Source: CAIYXV01 sp035506255
GTDB taxonomy: Bacteria; Margulisbacteria; WOR-1; XYC2-FULL-46-14; WPAF01
DNA: 6,308 nt
Direction: 5' to 3'
Assembly: GCA_035506255.1 (NCBI GenBank)
Contig: DATJPS010000082.1
Span: 1 to 6,308 of the forward strand
Part shown: in pieces, positions 1-5,293 of the stretch
Layout of the letters: the number at the start of each line of letters is the position of its first letter
Numbering within the stretch: the first letter of the stretch is position 1
The notes under the pieces: model-generated
What the model was told of the DNA's origin: nothing
Seen by the model: only the letters and a program-made list of their open reading frames with translations
The model's database searches: none
Translations under genes and position numbers: made by a program

Positions 1-1
1 G

Positions 2-481
2 CAGGGGACGGTCTGCGGTTACAGCCCGCGCATGCGGATGGACCTGATCGTCAACACCATGTTCAAGAGCGCGATGACGCAGGGGAAGATCACCATTAAC
101 AACCCGTCCATCTGGCGTCCGGTCTACGATATCCGCGACGCGGTGACGGCGTTCATCCGGGCATCGCAGGCCGATGACGAGGTGAACGGCGTCTTCAACG
201 TTTGCTCCGACAACTATACCGTCGGCAACGTGGGAGATATGGTGAAGGAAGAAGTGGAGCGCCTGACCGGCAAAAAGATAGAGCTGGTGATAAAGCACAT
301 CGACGATTTCCGCAACTATAAAGTATCGATCGAAAAGGCGAAGACCGAGCTCGGGTTCATCCCCCAGTACGGAGTGAATGACATCATCGACCATCTTTAC
401 CAGAATCGCGACAAGTTCGGCGATTTTGAGAAGGATGAGTTCTACAACATCCGCGTGTTCAAGAAGATCGAAGCGGCGTGA
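2..481 (+). CDS. NAD(P)-dependent nucleotide-sugar epimerase/dehydratase, C-terminal part (cut at left edge)
   Basis: This is the last 159 residues of an extended short-chain dehydrogenase/reductase; the reading frame is open back to base 2, so the Rossmann half with the GxxGxxG and YxxxK motifs lies outside the window. The visible part begins GTVCGYSPRMRMDLIVN, which matches the stretch after the catalytic Lys in WcaG/GalE-like enzymes (TVYG.SPRMR.DL.VN). It continues with IWRPVYDIRDAV, the usual RP..xVxDxxxA substrate-side motif, and then DFRNYKVSIEKAKTELGF, the typical C-terminal helix region. Enzymes of this family epimerise, dehydrate or reduce the sugar of an NDP-sugar in the cytoplasm. 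The next gene is an rfbC homologue 13 bases downstream, so a role in the same deoxysugar pathway is likely. The exact reaction cannot be read from this half. It does not look like a textbook RmlB tail, so it may be a C4 reductase/epimerase instead. Family call firm, substrate unknown. Confidence 0.88.
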   Translation, partial: QGTVCGYSPRMRMDLIVNTMFKSAMTQGKITINNPSIWRPVYDIRDAVTAFIRASQADDEVNGVFNVCSDNYTVGNVGDMVKEEVERLTGKKIELVIKHIDDFRNYKVSIEKAKTELGFIPQYGVNDIIDHLYQNRDKFGDFEKDEFYNIRVFKKIEAA

Positions 482-494
482 GAAAAGGAAAACC

Positions 495-1124
495 ATGAAG
501 CTGATTGAAGTAAAAGAGACGGCGATCCCGGGAGTTAAGGTCGTCCGTTACGGGCGCTTTGCCGATGCCCGCGGATTTTTTTCCGAGTCTTACCGCCGGT
601 CCGACTTCAAGGAAGACCCGCGTCTTTCGTTCCTCAATGATATCGAGATCTACCAGGTGAACGAAAGCTATTCCCACGCCAAGGTCGTCCGCGGCCTGCA
701 CTTCCAGTGGAACCCTTACATGGGGAAACTGGTCCGCACCCTCAGGGGAAGGATGGTCGACATTTTCCTCGATATCCGGAAAGGGTCGAAGACCTTCGGC
801 AAGGCTTCCATGTACGACATGCCGGCCGACACTTCCGCCGAATTCGCGGAATGGATCTGGGTCCCTCCCGGGTTCGCGCACGGTAACTATTTCAGCGAAG
901 ACAGCCAGATCGAATATTTCTGCTCCGGCTCTTACAGCCCGGGCTGCGAAGCGGGGATCTCGCCTTTCGCGGAGGACATCGACTGGAGCCTCTGCCCGGA
1001 ACCGCTGCGGGAAGAGTTCCTGAAAATAAGGTCAGGGACCCCGTTGATGACCGACAAGGACCGCAACGGGTTCACCGTCGGAGGCTGGTCGAAAGATTCG
1101 CGGTCGGACAATTTTAAACAATAG
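495..1124 (+). CDS. rfbC: dTDP-4-dehydrorhamnose 3,5-epimerase family protein
   Basis: Predicted 209-residue cytoplasmic cupin of the RmlC family, which epimerises C3 and C5 of dTDP-4-keto-6-deoxy-D-glucose to give dTDP-4-keto-L-rhamnose. Visible motifs: DARGFFSE (24-31), RGLHFQ (66-71) with the catalytic-base His69, GKLVR (77-81), PPGFAHG (124-130) with His129, and Tyr141 in IEYF, which by my by-eye alignment sits at the catalytic Tyr of the FLYK motif. SYSP (146-149) and TDKD (186-189) match the conserved YYAP and SDKD regions. The start at 495 is chosen because an AGGA lies five bases upstream and the homology begins there; the frame is open further upstream only over the preceding gene. 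At 209 residues it is somewhat longer than the usual 180-190, with extra residues near 39-50, and several motifs deviate (QWNPYMGK for a Q-rich pre-GKLVR segment). The family is clear; a product other than the rhamnose intermediate is possible. Confidence 0.9.
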   Translation: MKLIEVKETAIPGVKVVRYGRFADARGFFSESYRRSDFKEDPRLSFLNDIEIYQVNESYSHAKVVRGLHFQWNPYMGKLVRTLRGRMVDIFLDIRKGSKTFGKASMYDMPADTSAEFAEWIWVPPGFAHGNYFSEDSQIEYFCSGSYSPGCEAGISPFAEDIDWSLCPEPLREEFLKIRSGTPLMTDKDRNGFTVGGWSKDSRSDNFKQ

Positions 1125-1126
1125 GA

Positions 1127-1140
1127 CCGGTGATCGCCGG
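1127..1140 (+). promoter_or_regulatory. Small hairpin in the 16-base gap just before the DUF218 start codon
   Basis: The 14 bases between the only Shine-Dalgarno-like motif (AGGA, 1123-1126) and the ATG at 1141 can fold as a five-pair stem, CCGGT against GCCGG (last pair T-G), around a GATC loop. Unfolded, the AGGA is 14 bases from the start, too far for normal ribosome placement; folded, it would sit directly next to it. This may simply be chance in G+C-rich DNA. A regulatory role is only a guess. Confidence 0.25.
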
Positions 1141-1737
1141 ATGAAGCTCAAAATATTCCTGGCTTTCCTTTTCGTGATATTGCTCGCCTGGCTCGGCCAT
1201 GCTTTTATCCTCAACTCCCTGGGCGGAGCGTTGGTGGTGCAGGACAAGCTGGAGAAGGCGGACGCGATCCTGGTGCTGGCCGGCGACAACAATGGCGAAC
1301 GAGTGGCGCAGGCGGTACAGCTTTATCGGGGAAAATGGGCTCCCCGTTTACTGATGAGCGGAGGGCCGGCGGCATGGCGCCTTACTTACGCCGAGAACAT
1401 GAGGGAAGAGGCGAAGTTCCTGGGCGTTCCCGACAAGGATATCTTTTTACAAGATAAATCTGAATCTACGCACGACGACGCCATGTATTCGCTCCCGATC
1501 TTAAAGAAACTCGGCGCCCGCACGATCATCCTGGTCACATCGCCGTATCACACGCGCCGCGCCAGCATGGTGCTGCGGAAAATGTACCGCCGCGACGGCA
1601 TCCGGATCATCCCGTACCCGGTCCAGAACTCAAAGTGGAGCACCAGGGACTGGTGGAAAAGCCATGAAAGCACCCAGGTGGTGGTCTGGGAAATGCTGGC
1701 GACGATCGAATACCTGTTCAAAGGGTGGTTGATCTGA
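1141..1737 (+). CDS. DUF218 (YdcF/SanA/ElyC-type) membrane-anchored protein
   Basis: Protein of 198 residues. Residues 3-25 form one strongly hydrophobic segment (IFLAFLFVILLAWLGHAFIL), probably an uncleaved anchor placing the rest outside the inner membrane. The DUF218 domain follows: ADAILVLAGD (40-49), ER (53-54) leading to AVQLYRGKWAPRLLMSGG (58-75), ESTHDDA (108-114) and TSPYHTRRA (133-141). These are the conserved landmarks of the YdcF/SanA/ElyC group, and the length is typical. Members are linked to envelope integrity and peptidoglycan or undecaprenyl-lipid metabolism in Escherichia coli, but the chemical reaction is not settled. It starts 16 bases after rfbC with no well-placed Shine-Dalgarno motif; no alternative in-frame start occurs nearby upstream and later ones would cut the anchor. 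Its place between rfbC and a lipid-linked-sugar glycosyltransferase suggests a job in polysaccharide assembly, which is inference from context. Confidence 0.88.
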   Translation: MKLKIFLAFLFVILLAWLGHAFILNSLGGALVVQDKLEKADAILVLAGDNNGERVAQAVQLYRGKWAPRLLMSGGPAAWRLTYAENMREEAKFLGVPDKDIFLQDKSESTHDDAMYSLPILKKLGARTIILVTSPYHTRRASMVLRKMYRRDGIRIIPYPVQNSKWSTRDWWKSHESTQVVVWEMLATIEYLFKGWLI

Positions 1738-1738
1738 T

Positions 1739-1743
1739 GGAGG
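1739..1743 (+). promoter_or_regulatory. Shine-Dalgarno GGAGG that decides a GTG start
   Basis: A perfect GGAGG (running on as GGAGGGGAAG) sits seven bases before the GTG at 1751. It supports that GTG as the start of the GT-C glycosyltransferase over the in-frame ATG at 1784, which would remove half of the first membrane segment. Confidence 0.75.
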
Positions 1744-1750
1744 GGAAGAA

Positions 1751-3325
1751 GTGAAACGATACCTGCCGCTTTTGCTCTTTCTGATGTTCCTGGCGGCTTT
1801 TTTGGCCAGAAGCTACAACCTCAACGCTCCCCCGTTCGAGCAGAGAAGGGAACGCCAGTCCCAGACCATGAGCACGATCATGGATTATTACCGCCACGGC
1901 ATCGATCTGATGATGCCGAAGGCGAACTGCGTCGGTTATCCATATTATCTGGTGCTCGAGTTCCCCGCGTTCCAGGCGATCGGCGCGGTGATATTCAAAG
2001 CCTTCGGTCCTCGGATCGAGTATCTCCGGCTGTTCAATATCCTGCAGTCGTTATTCGGCGCGTTGTTGCTGTACCTGCTTGCCAAACGATGGTACGGGGC
2101 CAGGGCGGCGGTCTACGCGGCGTTCTTCTTCCTGTTCTTCCCGCTGAACATCGTTTACCAGCGGGCGGCGCTGATCGACCCGATGATCGTGACCCTTTTG
2201 ATCGCTTCCATCTATCTGCTTTCGCTATTTTATGAATCGGAACGGCATCTCTGGCCGGTCTACATTCTGCTTTTCCCCGTGTTCGCGCTGGGGATCACGA
2301 TGAAGGTCCTGTACTTTCTGCCTTTCTTTATGTTCGCCCTGCTGTACCTTTTCCAAAAAGGAAAGCCGGTCCAGAGATCGGCGCTCGTCTTCATGCTGCT
2401 GGCGGGGTTCGCGCTTTTAGCGGCCTGGGCGCACCACGCGGCAATGGTCAGCGGTTCTCTGACGGATTTTATCGGGTTTTCGGAGCTGTTGACCTCTCGT
2501 TTTTATTTCACGATCTTCTGGCGGACGATCAACATCATGTTCACACCGGTCGGAATCTTGTTCTATCTGCTTTCCCTGATCTGGTTGTTCGCTCCGCCGG
2601 ACAGGAGCAAAAGTTGGGATATGCGGATGAGGGATATCATCGTTTTCTCGTACCCGGTTATCTATCTTTTACTTTTCGCGCATATCATCAAGCCGCACAG
2701 CTATTACCATTTGCCGATGATGCCTTTTCTGGCGATCTCCTGCGGCCTGGGCCTTACATTCCTGGAACGGAACCTTAGGTCAGGGCTGTCGGAACGGACC
2801 AGGAACACGATCGTTGCCGCCTGCCTGCTGGCTTTAGCGCTCAGCTCGTTCCAGGTGATGATCGCCAGCCGCTATTTCATGCAGAACAAGGACGTCACGC
2901 TTTTTGCCGAAAGGATAAAGGGGCGTATCCCGGCCGACCGCAACGTCATATTCATTGGCGGCCCTTCGATCCCCGAAGTGCTGGACGTCGATCTGGGGAT
3001 GGGCGGCGGCCCGAAAGACCGGAAATACCTGTGCGGCAAATATTGCGACGCCTCTTATCTTTACGCCATGGACGCGTACGGCCTGACGGTGGAGTTCGAC
3101 GATTACCGCAAGGCGGGGGAATACTTGAAGGAAAAGATACCGACCTTCAAAGGCCATCTCGATTACGTCGTTTTTTACGATATGCTGGATTTCGGCGCGC
3201 GCGGCCGCGCGGGACTGTCGCCGCTGTTCGATAGCGGATTTGGCATCGTTTACCGGGACGAGAACCTTTTGATCTTTGGCCGGAGCGGGGCAAAAAGCGT
3301 TGAGGCGCCCGCCGGTATAAGGTAA
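1751..3325 (+). CDS. GT-C fold membrane glycosyltransferase (PMT_2 / ArnT-like, GT39/GT83 type)
   Basis: Protein of 524 residues with about eleven or twelve hydrophobic segments (about 4-20, 67-85, 93-112, 117-136, 142-160, 165-202, 211-231, 257-280, 296-315, 322-337, 354-373) and a soluble C-terminal domain from about 374. Such enzymes move a sugar from a polyprenyl-phosphate donor to an acceptor on the periplasmic side. Family marks: the first large loop has RERQSQT (33-39), matching the RQ.QT signature of bacterial PMT_2 proteins, with acidic Glu30 and Glu34 near it; YLVLEFPAF (66-74); an arginine-aspartate region QRAALIDPMIV (137-147); and HSYYHLPMMP (316-325), the H.YY.LP..P loop. The start is GTG, backed by a strong ribosome site, 13 bases after the DUF218 gene. 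The soluble tail has SYLYAMDAYG (435-444) where relatives usually have an LYY..RKGW-like motif, preceded by Cys428 and Cys432. Donor and acceptor are unknown. Confidence 0.87.
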   Translation: MKRYLPLLLFLMFLAAFLARSYNLNAPPFEQRRERQSQTMSTIMDYYRHGIDLMMPKANCVGYPYYLVLEFPAFQAIGAVIFKAFGPRIEYLRLFNILQSLFGALLLYLLAKRWYGARAAVYAAFFFLFFPLNIVYQRAALIDPMIVTLLIASIYLLSLFYESERHLWPVYILLFPVFALGITMKVLYFLPFFMFALLYLFQKGKPVQRSALVFMLLAGFALLAAWAHHAAMVSGSLTDFIGFSELLTSRFYFTIFWRTINIMFTPVGILFYLLSLIWLFAPPDRSKSWDMRMRDIIVFSYPVIYLLLFAHIIKPHSYYHLPMMPFLAISCGLGLTFLERNLRSGLSERTRNTIVAACLLALALSSFQVMIASRYFMQNKDVTLFAERIKGRIPADRNVIFIGGPSIPEVLDVDLGMGGGPKDRKYLCGKYCDASYLYAMDAYGLTVEFDDYRKAGEYLKEKIPTFKGHLDYVVFYDMLDFGARGRAGLSPLFDSGFGIVYRDENLLIFGRSGAKSVEAPAGIR

Positions 3326-3328
3326 AAT
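3300..3328 (+). promoter_or_regulatory. Possible sigma-70-like promoter before rfbD
   Basis: TTGAGG (3300-3305) and TAAAAT (3323-3328) are separated by 17 bases, the ideal spacing; they match the consensus at four and five of six positions respectively. The pair overlaps the end of the GT-C gene. A transcript would begin near 3335, inside the AAGGAG ribosome site, leaving a leader of only about ten bases. That makes it doubtful, and the surrounding operon does not need it. Confidence 0.22.
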
Positions 3329-3333
3329 AGCGG

Positions 3334-3339
3334 AAGGAG
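3334..3339 (+). promoter_or_regulatory. Strong Shine-Dalgarno AAGGAG for rfbD
   Basis: AAGGAG ends five bases before the ATG at 3345. It is among the best ribosome sites in the window and fixes the rfbD start, where the Rossmann motif begins within seven residues. Confidence 0.75.
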
Positions 3340-3344
3340 AACTG

Positions 3345-4211
3345 ATGAAAATAGTTGTAATAGGGGCCGACGGCCAGCTGGGGACCGACCTGGGCAAGGT
3401 GATTCCAAAGACGGAAATGGTGCCGCTGACGATCAAAGATATCGACATCACCGATCCTAAAAAGGTCGAGACCGTGATCTCCGGCCTCAAGCCCGATATC
3501 ATCATCAATACCGCGGCGTACCACCGCGTGGACGACTGCGAGGCGAACGACCTGGAGGCGTACCGGGTGAACGCGCACGGCGCCCGCAATCTGGCGATCG
3601 CCGCCCGCGAGATCGGCGCCGCGATCGTTCACATTTCCACCGATTACGTTTTTTCCGGCGAACGGAGCGAACCGTATTCCGAGTCCGACCTGCCGAACCC
3701 GAAGACCGCCTACGGCATCTCAAAACTGGCGGGTGAGCTTTTTGTCGGCTATTTGAATCCCAGACACTACATTGTCCGGACCTGCGGGCTGTACGGTGTG
3801 GCGGGATGCCTGGGGAAGGGTGGGGGAAATTTCGTCGAGAACATGCTCAAACGGGTAAAGGACGGGCAGGTGCCCAGGGTCGTGATAGACGAGTTCGTCG
3901 GTCCCACTTATACCCATGACCTTGCCGCCAAACTTTACGAGCTCGCGCGAAGCGATAAATACGGGCTTTACCATATCACCAATTCCGGCCAGTGCTCATG
4001 GTGGGAGTTCGCGAGCGAGATCTTCAAGATATTGAAAATGGACGTCAAAGTGGAAAAGACGACCGCGGCCGAGTTCAAGGCCAAGGCGCACCGACCGAAA
4101 TATTCGGTCCTCGGCAACCAGAATCTGAAAAAGGCCGGGCTAGCCCCGATGCGTCCCTGGAAGGAAGCGCTAACGGATTATCTTACCGAACGGGGCCATC
4201 TTTCGAAATGA
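3345..4211 (+). CDS. rfbD: dTDP-4-dehydrorhamnose reductase family protein
   Basis: Predicted 288-residue SDR enzyme of the RmlD family, the last step of dTDP-L-rhamnose synthesis: NAD(P)H-dependent reduction of the C4 keto group. Visible motifs in order: GADGQLG (7-13) dinucleotide-binding loop, DIDITD (32-37), INTAAYHRVDDCE (54-66), STDYVFSG (98-105) with active-site Thr99, YGISK (123-127) with the catalytic Tyr123 and Lys127, VGPTYTHDLA (185-194) in place of the usual GSPTYT.DLA, and RPKYSVL (250-256), the family's RP..S.L motif. Length is normal (usually 280-300). It follows the GT-C gene by 19 bases, and its TGA overlaps the next gene's ATG (ATGA), implying translational coupling. The AYHRVDDCE form replaces the enteric AYTAVDKAE, so this is a divergent branch. 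With rfbC it supports an L-rhamnose-type 6-deoxyhexose, though a related 4-keto sugar substrate cannot be excluded. Confidence 0.92.
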   Translation: MKIVVIGADGQLGTDLGKVIPKTEMVPLTIKDIDITDPKKVETVISGLKPDIIINTAAYHRVDDCEANDLEAYRVNAHGARNLAIAAREIGAAIVHISTDYVFSGERSEPYSESDLPNPKTAYGISKLAGELFVGYLNPRHYIVRTCGLYGVAGCLGKGGGNFVENMLKRVKDGQVPRVVIDEFVGPTYTHDLAAKLYELARSDKYGLYHITNSGQCSWWEFASEIFKILKMDVKVEKTTAAEFKAKAHRPKYSVLGNQNLKKAGLAPMRPWKEALTDYLTERGHLSK

Positions 4212-5293
4212 AAGTCGCTATCGTTCATGACTACCTGATCCAGATGGGGGGAGCGGAAAGGGTGGTGGCGGAACTGCACGCGATGTTCCCGGACGCGCCG
4301 ATCTACACTTCGGTCTGCCTGCATGACCGCCTGTTGCCGGAGCTGAAAGACGCCGATATCCGCACCTCTTTTTTACAGTTCTTCCCGTTCATGCGCGAAG
4401 AGTTCCGGATATATTTCCTGCTCTATCCGCTGACATTCACCTTGTTCGATCTTTCGGGATACGACGTCATTATTTCTTCGTCGTCCGCCTATGCCAAAGG
4501 TATCCGCAGGCGAAAAGGACAATTCCATCTCTGCTATTGCCATACTCCCATGCGCTTTGCCTGGAGGTTCAGGGATTACATGCGGAACCAGGGATGGCGA
4601 AGGCTCTTTTCGCCCCTGCTTTCGGTCTGTATGGAATGGCTCAGGCGTTGGGACCGCGGGACCACGGAAGGGATCGATGTTTTTATCGCCAATTCTTCGT
4701 TCATCGCGGAACGCATACGGTCGATTTACGGCCGCGATTCTGTTATAATATACCCGCCGGTAGATACCGGGAGATTCAAGCCCGCGGAACGCGGCGGGAA
4801 CTATTTTCTGATCGTTTCCCGCCTTCTTTTTTACAAGAGGATAGACATTGCGGTGGAAGCGTTCACCCGCGCCGGCAAGCCGCTTAAGATCGTGGGGGAA
4901 GGCCCGGCGGAAAGCGCGCTCAAACGTACCGCCGGCAACAACATCGAGTTCCTGGGCAGAGTACCGGACACTGAAGTGAAGCGGCTCTTTGCGGAATGCC
5001 GGGCGCTGGTTTTCCCGGGAGAAGAGGATTTCGGGATCACCCCGGTGGAAGCGGCGGCCTCCGGACGGCCGACTATCGCATACCGCGCGGGGGGCGCGCT
5101 TGAGACCGTGATCGACGGGGTGACCGGCGTGATGTTCGACCGGCAGACGGCCGATTCGCTGGCCGATGCGGTCGTCCGGTTCGAGAGCGCCAGGTTCGAT
5201 CCGGAACGCCTGGTGGCGCATGCCCGCAAATTCGACCGGAAGGTGTTCCGTGAAAGGATCAGGGGAATATTGAATGAAAATAAAATACTTTGA
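4208..5293 (+). CDS. GT4-family glycosyltransferase (WbaZ-like)
   Basis: Protein of 361 residues, two-domain GT-B fold, without signal peptide; expected at the cytoplasmic face, adding a sugar from an NDP-sugar to a lipid-linked glycan. The N-terminal domain begins MKVAIVHDYLIQMGGAERVV, with the GGAER glycine loop (14-18) typical of WbaZ/MtfB-like retaining enzymes, and has DAPIYTSV (29-36) and CHTPMRFAW (111-119). The C-terminal domain has SRLLFYKR (204-211) with donor-phosphate Arg205 and Lys210, IVGEGP (228-233), and the E-x7-E signature in EDFGITPVE (Glu273, Glu281). The frame is open for 72 more codons upstream, but those lie inside rfbD and look unlike protein, whereas the ATG at 4208 starts exactly at the family N terminus and overlaps the rfbD stop by four bases. 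No strong ribosome site is seen, fitting translational coupling. Mannose, rhamnose or another sugar could be the donor; sequence alone does not decide. Confidence 0.9.
   Translation: MKVAIVHDYLIQMGGAERVVAELHAMFPDAPIYTSVCLHDRLLPELKDADIRTSFLQFFPFMREEFRIYFLLYPLTFTLFDLSGYDVIISSSSAYAKGIRRRKGQFHLCYCHTPMRFAWRFRDYMRNQGWRRLFSPLLSVCMEWLRRWDRGTTEGIDVFIANSSFIAERIRSIYGRDSVIIYPPVDTGRFKPAERGGNYFLIVSRLLFYKRIDIAVEAFTRAGKPLKIVGEGPAESALKRTAGNNIEFLGRVPDTEVKRLFAECRALVFPGEEDFGITPVEAAASGRPTIAYRAGGALETVIDGVTGVMFDRQTADSLADAVVRFESARFDPERLVAHARKFDRKVFRERIRGILNENKIL
5261..5266 (+). promoter_or_regulatory. Shine-Dalgarno AGGGGA for the O-antigen ligase/polymerase gene
   Basis: AGGGGA lies inside the end of the GT4 gene, seven bases before the ATG at 5274. 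It supports that start even though it makes the two genes overlap by 20 bases. Confidence 0.6.

Noticed and set aside
378..494. A 39-codon upstream extension of rfbC
   Set aside because: It overlaps the upstream epimerase gene and reads as Ser/Arg-rich noise; the ATG at 495 has a ribosome site and matches the family start.
3198..3211. A perfect 14-base G+C palindrome with a NotI-type core
   Set aside because: It falls inside the GT-C coding frame in Gly/Ala/Arg codons, has no T run after it and no sign of being a terminator or binding site.
2834..3632. Two overlapping long minus-strand frames across the GT-C/rfbD junction
   Set aside because: They overlap each other in different frames and oppose two motif-rich genes; no domain is recognisable.
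3992..4207. A 72-codon upstream extension of the GT4 gene
   Set aside because: It lies inside rfbD, and its translation is polar and unlike any GT4 N terminus, while the ATG at 4208 begins exactly at the conserved MKVAIVHDYL start.
4744..4749. A perfect TATAAT inside the GT4 gene
   Set aside because: The best upstream hexamer at 17 bases (TCGATT, 4721-4726) matches only three of six -35 positions, and the bases are explained by the codons for Val-Ile-Ile-Tyr; no gene start follows nearby.
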